Positions 36,960 through 46,784 of a stretch of 64,000 nt of DNA are shown here, piece by piece. The position numbers and the translations under genes were made by a program. This stretch comes from Enterobacter sp. 10-1. GTDB taxonomy: Bacteria > Pseudomonadota > Gammaproteobacteria > Enterobacterales > Enterobacteriaceae. Positions within the stretch are counted from its first letter, which is position 1. The number at the start of each line of letters is the position of its first letter. The stretch covers positions 310,001-374,000 of the forward strand of contig NISF01000003.1 in NCBI GenBank assembly GCA_002270295.1, written 5' to 3'. The notes under the pieces were generated by a model that searched no databases, was not told where the DNA came from, and saw nothing but the letters and a program-made list of their open reading frames with translations.

Positions 36960-38150
36960 ATGGAGCAAACCTGGCGTTGGTATGGACCGAACGATCCGGT
37001 ATCGCTTGATGATGTACGACAGGCTGGCGCAACGGGCGTGGTTACCGCGTTGCACCATATTCCGAACGGGCAGGTATGGCCCGTTGACGATATTAAGCAG
37101 CGTCAGGCGCTGCTGGCGGAAAAAGGGCTGACGTGGTCGGTCGTCGAAAGCATCCCGGTGCATGAAGAGATCAAAACCGATAGCGGGCAGTGTGCGACCT
37201 GGATTGCCAACTATCAGCAGAGCATCCGCAATCTTGCGGCCTGCGGGATTGATACCGTTTGCTATAACTTTATGCCGATCCTCGACTGGACGCGTACCGA
37301 TCTGGAGTATCAGCTAGCGGACGGCTCTAAAGCGCTGCGTTTTGATCAAATCGCTTTTGCGGCCTTTGAGCTGCATATCCTGCAGCGCGCCGGCGCGGAA
37401 GCGGATTACACGGAAGAAGAGCAGCGCCAGGCGCAGGCCTATTTTACGGCGATGAGCGCTGCGGAAGTCGAAAAGCTGACCCGCAATATTATTGCCGGCC
37501 TGCCGGGAGCCGAAGAGGGCTATACCCTCGATCAGTTCCGCACCCGTCTTGCCGAATATGACCATATCAATAAAGAGCAGCTGCGTGAAAATATGGCCCG
37601 CTTCCTGCGCGCCATCGTGCCGGTATGTGAAGAGGTGGGCGTGCGTCTGGCGGTTCACCCGGACGATCCGCCGCGTCCGATCCTTGGCCTGCCGCGTATC
37701 GTGTCGACGATCGAAGATATGCAGTGGCTGAAAGAGGTTGTTGATAGCATTAACAACGGTTTTACCATGTGCACCGGCTCCTACGGCGTGCGTGCCGATA
37801 ATGACCTGGTGAAGATGGTTGAAACCTTCGGCGATCGTATTCACTTCACCCATCTGCGATCGACCTGCCGCGAAGAGAATCCGAAAACCTTCCACGAGGC
37901 AGCGCACCTGAGCGGTGACGTTAATATGGTGGCGGTGGTGAATGCGATTCTGAGCGAAGAGCTGCGCCGCAAGCGCGCCGGCGATCTGCGCCCGATCCCG
38001 TTCCGCCCGGATCACGGCCATCAGATGCTGGACGATCTGCGTAAGAAAACCAACCCGGGATATTCGGCGATCGGTCGTCTGAAGGGGATGGCGGAAGTTC
38101 GCGGCGTAGAGCTGGCGCTGAAGATGACGAAGTATCCGGAACTGCTGTAG
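36960..38150 (+). CDS. uxuA: Mannonate dehydratase UxuA
   Basis: Dehydrates D-mannonate to 2-keto-3-deoxygluconate in hexuronate breakdown. The 396 residues start [26 protein letters not shown], and show conserved [15 protein letters not shown] near 105 and metal-binding [13 protein letters not shown] near 230. HLRST and [12 protein letters not shown] follow. In E. coli K-12 uxuA is far away next to uxuB; here it faces yeiQ. The RBS AAAGGGG is 8 nt before the ATG. A strong terminator follows. Confidence 0.95.
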   Translation: MEQTWRWYGPNDPVSLDDVRQAGATGVVTALHHIPNGQVWPVDDIKQRQALLAEKGLTWSVVESIPVHEEIKTDSGQCATWIANYQQSIRNLAACGIDTVCYNFMPILDWTRTDLEYQLADGSKALRFDQIAFAAFELHILQRAGAEADYTEEEQRQAQAYFTAMSAAEVEKLTRNIIAGLPGAEEGYTLDQFRTRLAEYDHINKEQLRENMARFLRAIVPVCEEVGVRLAVHPDDPPRPILGLPRIVSTIEDMQWLKEVVDSINNGFTMCTGSYGVRADNDLVKMVETFGDRIHFTHLRSTCREENPKTFHEAAHLSGDVNMVAVVNAILSEELRRKRAGDLRPIPFRPDHGHQMLDDLRKKTNPGYSAIGRLKGMAEVRGVELALKMTKYPELL

Positions 38151-38169
38151 GCCACCGTGCGTCGGTAAA

Positions 38170-38205
38170 AAAATGCCCGTCAGTTGCGATACTGACGGGC
38201 ATTTT
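38170..38205. terminator. Bidirectional terminator uxuA/efpL
   Basis: A 15-bp perfect stem AAAATGCCCGTCAGT/ACTGACGGGCATTTT with loop TGCGAT lies between the convergent genes. Confidence 0.9.
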
Positions 38206-38239
38206 CGCATTGGTGACCGGTTATTATCCCGCCGTTCGA

Positions 38240-38812
38240 TTAGTCGGCGCGGCCCATATAGCGGCTTTCTTCGATATGGATACGAATGCGTTCGCCCGAG
38301 CTCAGGTACTCAGGAACCTGCACCACGAGGCCGGTGCTCAGGGTTGCCGGTTTGTTGCGAGCGCTGGCGGATGCGCCCTTGATGCCCGGAGCCGTTTCAA
38401 CAATTTCCAGATCAACGGTCTGCGGCAGCTCCAGCGCCAGCAGCTGGCCATCCCAGGTCAGAACCTGCATGTCCGGCATGCCGCCTTCCGGAATAAACAG
38501 CAGCTCTTCTTCAATCTGCTCTTTGGTGAAGATATACGGGGTGTAATCTTCTTTATCCATAAACACGTATTCGTTGCCGTCGACATAGGAGAAGTCAACG
38601 TAGCGGCGAGTCAGGGTCACGGTGTCAACAATATCGTCGCCCTTAAAGCGTTCTTCAACCTTCAGACCGGTACGTACGTCAGCGAAACGCATTTTGTACA
38701 GCGTTGCTGCGCCACGGGCGCTCGGTGACTGAATATCAATATTTTTCACAATCAGCAGCTTGCCGTTGTAATTCAGCACCATACCTTTTTTAATTTCATT
38801 CGCTCTTGGCAT
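38240..38812 (-). CDS. efpL: EF-P-like translation factor EfpL (YeiP)
   Basis: Paralogue of elongation factor P that relieves ribosome stalling at difficult peptide bonds without lysyl modification. The start at 38812 ([20 protein letters not shown]) gives the E. coli length of 190. The extended tip loop [14 protein letters not shown] contains the arginine that replaces the modified lysine of EF-P. OB domains II and III follow, ending ESRYMGRAD. Confidence 0.95.
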   Translation of the reverse strand: MPRANEIKKGMVLNYNGKLLIVKNIDIQSPSARGAATLYKMRFADVRTGLKVEERFKGDDIVDTVTLTRRYVDFSYVDGNEYVFMDKEDYTPYIFTKEQIEEELLFIPEGGMPDMQVLTWDGQLLALELPQTVDLEIVETAPGIKGASASARNKPATLSTGLVVQVPEYLSSGERIRIHIEESRYMGRAD

Positions 38813-38960
38813 TGCGGTAATCCTGTAACGTAAAGGGTCAAAAATATCGCGTAAAACTACTCGCGCCGGGCCTTTCAGGCAAGTGGAATTCACGCGTTTT
38901 GCTATCTTCGGATAAAACGTTTAGGCTGAGCCTGAAAAAGCGCCGTTAAGAGAACCATCT

Positions 38961-39215
38961 ATGGAATGTCGTACTGACTGCGGTGCCTGCTGTATCGCCC
39001 CCTCCATCTCATCCCCGATACCCGGCATGCCTGACGGCAAACCCGCGAACACGCGGTGCGTACAGCTGTCTGCGGGCAACCTGTGCAATATCTTTGGCTC
39101 ACCGCTGCGCCCCAAAGTTTGCGGCAGCCTGCAGCCAGAGCGCGAAATGTGCGGCACCCGACGCGATGAGGCAATGGCGTACCTTATTCATCTCGAACGG
39201 CTCACCGCCAGCTAG
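38961..39215 (+). CDS. yeiW: YkgJ-family zinc/iron-cluster protein YeiW
   Basis: Small UPF0153 protein of 84 residues with eight cysteines in the YkgJ/CxxCxxCC pattern: [11 protein letters not shown] at the start, then [22 protein letters not shown] and [10 protein letters not shown]. It probably binds a metal ion or cluster. Function is unknown. The order efpL-yeiW-setB is as in E. coli. Confidence 0.9.
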   Translation: MECRTDCGACCIAPSISSPIPGMPDGKPANTRCVQLSAGNLCNIFGSPLRPKVCGSLQPEREMCGTRRDEAMAYLIHLERLTAS

Positions 39216-39240
39216 CGGCGCGCCGTTTTATCTCTGCGGC

Positions 39241-40422
39241 TTAAATGTCCCTGATGCGCCACAGGCACAGCTGGGCGATCGCCCCCATGCCGAGCGCAAT
39301 CCAGAATACCGCGTGATAGCTCCAGATCTCGGCGACCACGCCGGCCAGCGACCCGGCAATAATCCAGCCGACGCGAATGGTATTGGCGTACAGCGTGGTC
39401 GCCGCTCCCGCCTGGCCCGGCATTAAATCCTGAAAATAGAGCATGCCAATTCCCGCCAGGATGCCAATGAAAATAGCGTTCAGCAACTGTAACGCCAGCA
39501 GCAGCCCAGGCGTATGAACCAGCAGCATGCCGACGTAAAAAAGCAGCCCGGCGACGCCGGCCGCGCGCATCAGAAAACGCTTGCCGAAGCGGCGGGCGTA
39601 ATAGCCGGCGATCAGCATCGTCGGTATTTCGAGGCCGGCGGCTGCGCCCATCATTAAACCCGCCAGCTTCTCCGGCAGGTGCAGCTCATTAATGATATAG
39701 AGCGGCATATTAATGATATAGAGGCTGTTGATGCCCCACATCAGCGTGCAGACGCTGAACAGCAGCAGCGCATCGCGGCGATGGGTGCGCGGAGCTTCCA
39801 GCTGACCCGCGGCCGCTTTTGGCTCTTTGCGCATGCTGGGCAGAAAGAACCAGACTATCGCACCGCAGAATACGAAGGCGACAGCGGCGCTGAGGTACAT
39901 CACGGTAAAGCCGAAACCCATCGCCAGCGCGTAGGCCAGCGGCGGACCGATAACCCACGCCAGCGACACCTGGGCGCGCAGAATCGAGCTGAACATCACC
40001 GCCTCGCGGCCGGTTTTATCCGCATGCTCGCGGGCAAGGGCGAACATCTGCGGGTTGGCGGTGGAGCCGAAGCTGCTGAGAAATACCCCGACGAAAAGCA
40101 GAACAAAGTAGCTGCGATTCCACGCAAACAGCAGGCAGGCCAGCACGCCCAGCAGGCAGCAGAAGACGATCAGCTGTTTACGATCCCCGCGGCGGTCCGA
40201 GCGCCCGGCGAGAAACTGGCTCACCAGAATGCCGATTACCGCGCTGCCGGTAAAAAAGAAGCCGACCATCGCCGGGCGCACGTGCACTTCATTGGTCAAA
40301 AACAGACTCAAGGTTGGCGTTTGCAACGCGCCGGCAATCCCGGTCAGAAAGGCGACAATCAGGAAGGCGGAAGAGGTTAAATCGAACCCGCGTCGGGGAA
40401 GGGCGGCGCTACTGTTTTGCAT
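39241..40422 (-). CDS. setB: Sugar efflux transporter SetB
   Basis: MFS exporter of the SET family (lactose, glucose and analogues in E. coli), 393 residues with 12 predicted membrane segments. A MFS motif-A equivalent GRSDRRGDRKQLIVFC is near residue 73, then the family-typical REAVMFSSILRAQVSLAWVIGPPLAYALA near 138. It is convergent with yeiW and divergent from fruB. Confidence 0.92.
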   Translation of the reverse strand: MQNSSAALPRRGFDLTSSAFLIVAFLTGIAGALQTPTLSLFLTNEVHVRPAMVGFFFTGSAVIGILVSQFLAGRSDRRGDRKQLIVFCCLLGVLACLLFAWNRSYFVLLFVGVFLSSFGSTANPQMFALAREHADKTGREAVMFSSILRAQVSLAWVIGPPLAYALAMGFGFTVMYLSAAVAFVFCGAIVWFFLPSMRKEPKAAAGQLEAPRTHRRDALLLFSVCTLMWGINSLYIINMPLYIINELHLPEKLAGLMMGAAAGLEIPTMLIAGYYARRFGKRFLMRAAGVAGLLFYVGMLLVHTPGLLLALQLLNAIFIGILAGIGMLYFQDLMPGQAGAATTLYANTIRVGWIIAGSLAGVVAEIWSYHAVFWIALGMGAIAQLCLWRIRDI

Positions 40423-40527
40423 GTGCGGTTATCTGTGGTTTCAGGAGTCGCGGAGTTTACGCCGCCAGTCAGAAAATGAACAGTAGTATGGCACTAATAA
40501 ATCAAAAAGGCGTTTCAAAATATTGCG

Positions 40528-40582
40528 TTCAGCAAAATGCTGAAGCTGAGGCCGGTCTTGCGATACGGCTTCAGCAAAAATG
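40528..40582. repeat. Inverted and direct repeats in setB/fruB gap
   Basis: TTCAGCA-AAA-TGCTGAA (40528-40544) is a perfect 7-bp inverted repeat. The left part recurs as TTCAGCAAAAATG at 40570-40582, 42 bp downstream. The half-site TGCTGAA is similar to part of a Cra half-site but the spacing differs. Confidence 0.4.
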
Positions 40583-40654
40583 TGCGTTATCTCTAACTTC
40601 TGTTATCAGGCTGACAACTTATCTTGCGCGGTGATTAATAAAGGTACAGACTCA

Positions 40655-40669
40655 TTGAAACGTTTCAGC
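40655..40669. promoter_or_regulatory. Cra (FruR) operator O1 of fruBKA
   Basis: TTGAAACGTTTCAGC fits the Cra consensus GCTGAAWCGWTTCAGC. Fructose-1-phosphate, made by this operon, would release Cra and induce it. Confidence 0.8.
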
Positions 40670-40719
40670 GTCATCAGGAATTTCTTCAGCTGCAGGATGA
40701 CGCATTTTTTCGCTAAACA

Positions 40720-40733
40720 GCTGAAACGATTCA
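40720..40733. promoter_or_regulatory. Cra (FruR) operator O2 of fruBKA
   Basis: GCTGAAACGATTCA fits the Cra consensus and lies 22 bp upstream of the fruB start. Together with the site 65 bp further upstream it gives the known two-operator arrangement of fruB. Confidence 0.8.
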
Positions 40734-40754
40734 ACTCAGCAGGAGAGGAGATCC

Positions 40755-41885
40755 ATGTTCCAGTTATCTGTGCAGGATATTCATCCCGGTCAGCAGGCCG
40801 GTAATAAAGAAGAGGCGATTCGTCAGGTTGCTTCTGCGCTGGTAAGCGCAGGCAACGTGGCGGAAGGCTACGTTAACGGGATGCTGGCGCGCGAGCAGCA
40901 GACCTCCACTTTCCTTGGTAACGGGATTGCCATTCCGCACGGTACCACCGACACGCGCGATCAGGTGCTGAAAACCGGCGTTCAGGTCTATCAGTTCCCG
41001 CAGGGCGTAACCTGGGGGGAAGGGCAGACGGCCTACGTGGCGATTGGTATCGCCGCCAGCTCGGATGAGCATCTCGGATTACTGCGTCAGCTGACGCACG
41101 TGCTCAGCGATGATTCGGTCGCGGAGCAGCTCAGGTCCGCCACGACGGCTGAAGAGCTGCGCGCCCTGCTGATGGGTGAAAAGCAGAGCGAAGTGCTGAA
41201 GCTGGATAACGACACGCTGAGCCTTGATATCGTGGCCAGCGATCTGCTGACCCTGCAGGCGCTGAACGCCGCGCGGCTGAAAGAAGCCGGCGCCGTTGAC
41301 GCCGCGTTTGTGAGCCGCACCATTAACGATAAGCCGCTGAACCTGGGTCAGGGCATCTGGCTGAACGACAGTGCTGAAGGCAACCTGCGTAGCGCCGTTG
41401 CCGTGAGCCGCGCCGCCAGCGCATTTACCGCTGATGAACAGCCGGTGTCGCTGCTGATTACCGTCGCGATGGCCGACGAACAGCCGACCGCGGTGCTCAG
41501 TCGCCTGAGCAACCTGCTGATTGACAAAAAAGCTGACCGCCTGCTGAAGGCCGACGGCGCCACGCTGCTGGCGCTGCTGACCAGCGATGATGCGATTGCC
41601 GAAGACGTGCTGAGCGCTGAATTTGTCGTGCGCAATGAGCACGGGCTGCACGCGCGTCCGGGCACCATGCTGGTTAATACTATCAAACAATTCTCCAGCG
41701 ACATTACCGTCACCAACCTCGACGGTTCCGGCAAGCCGGCAAACGGTCGCAGCCTGATGAAGGTCGTGGCGCTGGGAGTGAAGAAAGGTCACCGTCTGCG
41801 TTTTACCGCGCAGGGTGAAGATGCGCAACAAGCGCTGGATGCGATTGGCGAAGCTATCGCCGCAGGCCTTGGGGAGGGCGCATAA
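40755..41885 (+). CDS. fruB: Fructose PTS multiphosphoryl transfer protein (EIIA-M-HPr)
   Basis: Diphosphoryl transfer protein carrying phosphate from EI to fructose EIIB. The 376 residues have an EIIA domain (about 1-145) with the active histidine in [10 protein letters not shown] near residue 62, a central linker domain, and a C-terminal HPr-like domain (about 285-376) with the active histidine in [11 protein letters not shown] near 299. It is the first gene of fruBKA. GGAGAGGAG upstream is a strong RBS. fruK starts immediately after its stop. Confidence 0.96.
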   Translation: MFQLSVQDIHPGQQAGNKEEAIRQVASALVSAGNVAEGYVNGMLAREQQTSTFLGNGIAIPHGTTDTRDQVLKTGVQVYQFPQGVTWGEGQTAYVAIGIAASSDEHLGLLRQLTHVLSDDSVAEQLRSATTAEELRALLMGEKQSEVLKLDNDTLSLDIVASDLLTLQALNAARLKEAGAVDAAFVSRTINDKPLNLGQGIWLNDSAEGNLRSAVAVSRAASAFTADEQPVSLLITVAMADEQPTAVLSRLSNLLIDKKADRLLKADGATLLALLTSDDAIAEDVLSAEFVVRNEHGLHARPGTMLVNTIKQFSSDITVTNLDGSGKPANGRSLMKVVALGVKKGHRLRFTAQGEDAQQALDAIGEAIAAGLGEGA

Positions 41886-42824
41886 ATGAGCAGACGTGTA
41901 GCAACGATTACTTTAAACCCGGCATACGATCTGGTGGGTTTCACGCCGGAAATTGAGCGCGGCGAAGTCAACCTCGTCCGCACCACCGGCCTGCATGCAG
42001 CCGGAAAAGGTATCAACGTTGCGAAGGTACTGAAAGATCTCGGTATCGACGTCACCGTCGGCGGCTTCCTCGGCAAAGATAATCAGGATGGCTTTCAGCA
42101 GCTGTTTAGCGAGCTGGGGATTGCCAACCGCTTCCAGGTTGTGCAGGGCCGTACCCGTATCAACGTCAAGCTGACGGAAAAAGACGGTGAAGTCACCGAC
42201 TTTAACTTCTCCGGCTTTGAGGTGACTCAGGGTGACTGGGAGCGCTTCGTCAATGATTCCCTGAGCTGGCTGGGTCAGTTCGACATGGTTTGCGTCAGCG
42301 GCAGCCTGCCGTCAGGCGTCAGCCCTGAGGCCTTCACCGAATGGATGATCCGCCTGCGCAGCCAGTGTCCGTGCATTATTTTCGACAGCAGCCGCGAAGC
42401 GCTGGTTGCCGGCCTGAAGGCCGCGCCGTGGTTAGTTAAACCAAACCGCCGCGAGCTGGAGATTTGGGCCGGCCGCAAGCTGCCTGAAATGAAAGACGTT
42501 ATTGACGCCGCCCACGCGCTGCGCGAGCAGGGGATTGCCCACGTGGTTATCTCGCTGGGTGAAGAGGGCGCGCTGTGGGTTAACGCCTCCGGCGAATGGA
42601 TCGCCAAGCCGCCTTCAGTCGAAGTGGTCAGCACCGTCGGCGCCGGCGATTCTATGGTCGGCGGCCTGATTTACGGCCTGCTGATGCGTGAATCCAGCGA
42701 GCATACTTTGCGCCTGGCCACGGCCGTTGCAGCCCTGGCGGTTAGCCAGAGCAATGTTGGTATTACCGATCGTACCCAGTTGGCCGCAATGATGGCGCGC
42801 GTCGACTTACAACCGTTTAATTAA
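41886..42824 (+). CDS. fruK: 1-Phosphofructokinase
   Basis: Phosphorylates fructose-1-phosphate to fructose-1,6-bisphosphate. The 312 residues belong to the PfkB/ribokinase family: HAAGKGINVAKVLKDLG near residue 37 and the C-terminal catalytic motif VGAGDSMVGGLIYG near 250, with the base aspartate in GAGD. No gap separates it from fruB, which suggests coupling. Confidence 0.97.
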   Translation: MSRRVATITLNPAYDLVGFTPEIERGEVNLVRTTGLHAAGKGINVAKVLKDLGIDVTVGGFLGKDNQDGFQQLFSELGIANRFQVVQGRTRINVKLTEKDGEVTDFNFSGFEVTQGDWERFVNDSLSWLGQFDMVCVSGSLPSGVSPEAFTEWMIRLRSQCPCIIFDSSREALVAGLKAAPWLVKPNRRELEIWAGRKLPEMKDVIDAAHALREQGIAHVVISLGEEGALWVNASGEWIAKPPSVEVVSTVGAGDSMVGGLIYGLLMRESSEHTLRLATAVAALAVSQSNVGITDRTQLAAMMARVDLQPFN

Positions 42825-42840
42825 CAGCAGGAGAGGCATA

Positions 42841-44526
42841 ATGAAAACGCTGCTGATTATTGATGCCGGACTCGGACAGGCTCGCGCCTATATGGCGAAA
42901 ACCCTGCTGAGCACCGCGGCGCAAAAAGCGCAACTCGAACTGATTGATAACCCGAACGATGCGGAGCTGGCTATCGTCCTCGGCTCAACGCTGCCTGCTG
43001 ACAGCGCGCTGAACGGTAAAAAGGTGTATCTCGGCGATATTAACCGCGCCGTTGCCCACCCGGAGCTGTTCCTCGGCGAGGCGAAAAGCCATGCGACCCC
43101 TTACAGCGCGCCGGCTGCGGCACCCGCTGCGGCCAGCGGCCCAAAACGCATCGTCGCAATTACCGCCTGCCCAACCGGCGTGGCGCATACCTTTATGGCC
43201 GCAGAGGCTATCGAAACCGAAGCGAAAAAACGCGGCTGGTGGGTGAAGGTTGAAACGCGCGGCTCCGTCGGCGCGGGCAATGCGATTACGCCAGAAGAGG
43301 TGGCGCAGGCCGATCTGGTTATCGTTGCGGCGGATATTGAAGTTGACCTGGCGAAGTTTGCCGGTAAGCCAATGTATCGCACCACTACCGGCCTGGCGCT
43401 GAAGAAAACCGCCCAGGAGTTTGAAAAGGCGCAGCTGGAAGCCAAACCGTATCAGCCTTCCGGGCCGAGCGGACAGCAGGCGGATAGCGCGAAGAAAGAG
43501 GGCGGCGGCGCCTATCGTCATCTGCTGACCGGCGTCTCCTACATGCTGCCGATGGTGGTGGCGGGCGGCCTGTGTATCGCGCTCTCCTTCGCCTTTGGGA
43601 TTAAGGCATTTGAAGTGAAGGATACGCTGGCGGCGGCGCTGATGCAGATCGGCGGCGGTTCAGCCTTTGCGCTGATGGTTCCGGTGCTGGCGGGCTTCAT
43701 TGCCTTCTCCATCGCCGACCGTCCGGGCCTGACGCCGGGTCTTATCGGCGGTATGCTGGCGGTGAGCGGCGGTTCCGGCTTCATTGGCGGGATCATTGCG
43801 GGCTTCCTTGCCGGTTACGTGGCTAAACTGATCAGCACGAAGCTGAAGCTGCCGCCGAGCATGGAAGCGTTGAAACCGATTCTGATCATTCCGCTGGTTT
43901 CCAGCCTGATTGTCGGTCTGGCCATGATCTACCTGATCGGTAAGCCGGTTGCCGGTATTCTGGCGGGTCTGACCCACTGGCTGCAAACTATGGGGACGGC
44001 CAATGCGGTCCTGCTGGGCGCGATCCTCGGGGCAATGATGTGTACCGATATGGGCGGTCCGGTGAACAAAGCGGCGTACGCCTTTGGCGTCGGGCTGCTG
44101 AGTACTCAGACCTACGCGCCGATGGCGGCGATTATGGCCGCAGGCATGGTACCGCCGCTGGCGATGGGTATCGCGACGCTGGTGGCGCGTAATAAGTTTG
44201 ACAAAGGCCAGCGTGAAGGCGGTAAAGCGGCCCTGGTGCTCGGACTGTGCTTTATCTCTGAAGGGGCCATTCCGTTCGCCGCTCGTGACCCGATGCGCGT
44301 GCTGCCATGCTGTATCGTCGGCGGGGCGGTAACCGGTGCCATCTCCATGGCGATTGGTGCCAAACTGATGGCGCCGCACGGCGGTCTGTTTGTTCTGCTG
44401 ATCCCTGGTGCCATTACGCCGGTGCTCGGCTACCTGCTGGCGATTGTTGCCGGTACGCTGGTTGCCGGTCTCTCCTACGCGGTGCTGAAGCGTCCGGAAG
44501 TGCAGGCGGTTGAAAAAGCAGCCTGA
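42841..44526 (+). CDS. fruA: Fructose-specific PTS permease EIIB'BC
   Basis: Membrane component that imports fructose as fructose-1-phosphate. The 561 residues start with a degenerate EIIB' domain lacking the active cysteine, then an Ala/Pro linker (about 85-100). The catalytic EIIB domain has phospho-cysteine Cys110 in AITACPTGVAHTFM, and the EIIC membrane domain (about 225-555) has about ten segments. CTDMGGPVNKAAYAF and SEGAIPFA are conserved. It follows fruK by 16 nt with RBS AGGAGAGG. Confidence 0.97.
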   Translation: MKTLLIIDAGLGQARAYMAKTLLSTAAQKAQLELIDNPNDAELAIVLGSTLPADSALNGKKVYLGDINRAVAHPELFLGEAKSHATPYSAPAAAPAAASGPKRIVAITACPTGVAHTFMAAEAIETEAKKRGWWVKVETRGSVGAGNAITPEEVAQADLVIVAADIEVDLAKFAGKPMYRTTTGLALKKTAQEFEKAQLEAKPYQPSGPSGQQADSAKKEGGGAYRHLLTGVSYMLPMVVAGGLCIALSFAFGIKAFEVKDTLAAALMQIGGGSAFALMVPVLAGFIAFSIADRPGLTPGLIGGMLAVSGGSGFIGGIIAGFLAGYVAKLISTKLKLPPSMEALKPILIIPLVSSLIVGLAMIYLIGKPVAGILAGLTHWLQTMGTANAVLLGAILGAMMCTDMGGPVNKAAYAFGVGLLSTQTYAPMAAIMAAGMVPPLAMGIATLVARNKFDKGQREGGKAALVLGLCFISEGAIPFAARDPMRVLPCCIVGGAVTGAISMAIGAKLMAPHGGLFVLLIPGAITPVLGYLLAIVAGTLVAGLSYAVLKRPEVQAVEKAA

Positions 44527-44544
44527 GTAAAACCTTGATAAGCA

Positions 44545-44577
44545 AAAGGGCCGATAATTCGGCCCTTTCTTTTTTTA
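44545..44577 (+). terminator. fruBKA terminator
   Basis: AAAGGGCCGA/TCGGCCCTTT with loop TAAT is followed by a T-rich run to 44576. Confidence 0.9.
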
Positions 44578-44604
44578 GCAGTTGGGATTCTCCCGGCATC
44601 GACC

Positions 44605-45462
44605 TCAGGCCGAGGCTTCCGCCGTCTGCTGCGCCCGCAGCCAGGCAATCTCTTCCGCCCAGATATCGGGATTCACGGTCTCCAGAATTAGCGGAATACC
44701 GTCGAAGCGGCTGTCCTGCATGATCCAGCGGAAAGCGTCATGGCCGATATTACCTTCCCCCAGGCTATGGTGGCGGTCGACGCGGCTGCCGAAGGCGCTT
44801 TTCGCATCGTTCAGGTGCATCCCGCGCAGGTATTTGAAGCCGACGATCCGCTCGAAATCGGCGAAGGTTTTCTCACACTCTTCGGCGCTACGCAGATCGT
44901 ACCCGGCGGCAAAGGCGTGACAGGTGTCGATACACACGCCGACGCGGGATTTGTCCTCCACGCCGTCGATAATGGCGGCCAGATGCTCAAACTTAAATCC
45001 AAGATTGCTGCCCTGGCCGGCGGTGTTTTCGATAACCGCGGTCACGCCTTCGGTTTTTTCCAGCGCGATATTGATCGAGCGGGAAATGCGCGCCAGGCAC
45101 TCCTCTTCCGGTATCTGCTGCAGATGGCTGCCGGGATGGAAGTTCAGCAGCGTCAGCCCTAGCTGCTGGCAGCGGGTCAGCTCATCAATAAACGCTTCGC
45201 GGGATTTTTCCAGCGCCTCTTCGACCGGGTGGCCGAGGTTGATCAGATAGCTATCGTGCGGCAGGATTTGCCCGGGACCGAAATGGTATTTTTCGCAGGC
45301 GGCTTTGAATTCAGCAATAGTTTCGTCGCTCAGCGGGGCGGCGCGCCATTGGCGCTGGTTCTTGGTGAAGAGGGCGAACGCGGTCGCACCGATTTCGGCT
45401 GCGCGAATGGCGGCATTGGCCACTCCGCCGGAGGCGCTGACGTGCGCTCCAATATATTTCAT
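44605..45462 (-). CDS. nfo: Endonuclease IV (AP endonuclease)
   Basis: Zinc-dependent AP endonuclease for base-excision repair. The 285 residues have the TIM-barrel AP endonuclease 2 pattern: [13 protein letters not shown] at the start, [11 protein letters not shown] near residue 105, [14 protein letters not shown] near 176 and [16 protein letters not shown] near 220, which supply the zinc ligands. Within the SoxRS regulon in E. coli; no soxbox was recognised here. The E. coli ribonucleoside and pseudouridine genes between fruA and nfo are missing. Confidence 0.97.
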   Translation of the reverse strand: MKYIGAHVSASGGVANAAIRAAEIGATAFALFTKNQRQWRAAPLSDETIAEFKAACEKYHFGPGQILPHDSYLINLGHPVEEALEKSREAFIDELTRCQQLGLTLLNFHPGSHLQQIPEEECLARISRSINIALEKTEGVTAVIENTAGQGSNLGFKFEHLAAIIDGVEDKSRVGVCIDTCHAFAAGYDLRSAEECEKTFADFERIVGFKYLRGMHLNDAKSAFGSRVDRHHSLGEGNIGHDAFRWIMQDSRFDGIPLILETVNPDIWAEEIAWLRAQQTAEASA

Positions 45463-45555
45463 AAAAAACTCCAGTTAAGCCGCTGCGGGGTGGGTAATGA
45501 TAGCGGCTTAACTGAAGAGTTACATCAACGAATGCTGTCGTCTGTCTGCTTCCGG

Positions 45556-46605
45556 TCAGGCCATCAGGCCGTGAACCGCCAGGTTAATCGCGCCGCCGCC
45601 GACAATCAGCCAGACGAACAGCATCAATGCCATCAGCAGCGGTTTGGCGCCGGCTTTTTTCAGCGCGCTGACGTGGGTGGTCAGCCCGAGGGCGGCCATC
45701 GCCATTGCCAGCATTACGGTATCGAGGGTCACCAGCATGTCGACCGCTGCTTTTGGCAGCAGGTGGAAGGAGTTAAATACCGCCACCAGGATGAACATAA
45801 TGGCAAACCACGGGATAGTGATTTTACTTTGCTCGTCGCTGCCGGCCGGGGCCAGCTGCTTAACGCGGGCGGCGAGGAACAGCAGGAACGGTGCCAGCAT
45901 CATCACGCGCAGCATTTTGGCAATGACCGCCGCGTTCTCTGCGTCCGGGCTAACGGCGTGTCCCGCAGCGACCACCTGCGCCACCTCATGCATGGTCGAG
46001 CCCATATAAATGCCGTAGGTTTCCGGCGTAAACCAGTGCGCCAGCAGCGGATACATCGCCGGATAGAGGAAGATAGCCAGCGTACCGAAAATTACCACCG
46101 TGGCGACGGCGACGGTCACCTTACTGGCCTCCGCCTTGACTACCGGTTCCGTTGCCAGAATCGCCGCTGCGCCGCAGATGCTGCTGCCGGCGCCAATCAG
46201 CCAGCTGGTATGCTTATCCAGACCGAAGATTTTCTGCCCGAGGATACAGGCGATAAAAAAGGTGCTGGCCAGCGTCAGAACGTCAATGGCAATGCCGCTC
46301 ACGCCAACATCGGCAATCTGCGCGAACGTCAGGCGAAAGCCGTATAAAATAATACCGAGACGCAGCAGGTGCTGTTTGGCAAAGATCACGCCGCCGTCGC
46401 AGGGTTGCCATATTTTCGGGTAGAGCGTATTGCCGACGACCATGCCGAACAGGATGGCCAGCGTCAGCGCGCTGAAGCCGGCGCCGGCGATAGCGGGAAA
46501 GCTGCCAGCCCAGAGCGCAGCGCCGGTCACAACGGCGGTAAGCGCCAGTCCTGGGGCGAAATGCCACAGCGGGCGATGTTTTGTCGGTAAAGTGAGTGCT
46601 GTCAT
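45556..46605 (-). CDS. yeiH: UPF0324 membrane protein YeiH
   Basis: Inner-membrane protein of the UPF0324 (YeiH/YadS-like putative sulfate exporter) family, 349 residues with about ten membrane segments. Conserved patches are GMVVGNTLYP near residue 55, GAGSSICGAAAI near 140 and GSTMHEVAQVVAAGHAV near 205. It is divergent from yeiE, a LysR regulator, and probably under its control. Confidence 0.92.
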   Translation of the reverse strand: MTALTLPTKHRPLWHFAPGLALTAVVTGAALWAGSFPAIAGAGFSALTLAILFGMVVGNTLYPKIWQPCDGGVIFAKQHLLRLGIILYGFRLTFAQIADVGVSGIAIDVLTLASTFFIACILGQKIFGLDKHTSWLIGAGSSICGAAAILATEPVVKAEASKVTVAVATVVIFGTLAIFLYPAMYPLLAHWFTPETYGIYMGSTMHEVAQVVAAGHAVSPDAENAAVIAKMLRVMMLAPFLLFLAARVKQLAPAGSDEQSKITIPWFAIMFILVAVFNSFHLLPKAAVDMLVTLDTVMLAMAMAALGLTTHVSALKKAGAKPLLMALMLFVWLIVGGGAINLAVHGLMA

Positions 46606-46658
46606 AACCTTCTCCTTTGTCTGCGTAAAGATTACGACTCGCTGGTTTAAATATAAAA

Positions 46659-46680
46659 TTGATTATATATTTATAATTAA
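46659..46680. promoter_or_regulatory. AT-rich dyad between yeiH and yeiE
   Basis: A 22-bp sequence running from TTGATTATA to TATAATTAA is symmetric at 18 of 22 positions. It lies 54 bp upstream of yeiH and 105 bp upstream of yeiE. This is the expected location for a LysR-type operator bound by YeiE. Confidence 0.45.
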
Positions 46681-46784
46681 TCGTAATAAGTGGTAAACGA
46701 GCCTGTTCGCGGTTCCGCGCGGCGTTACGCGCCGGCCGTCGGGATTGCGAAGGGCGATGTCGGATAGACGAGCAAGGAAGGGTT

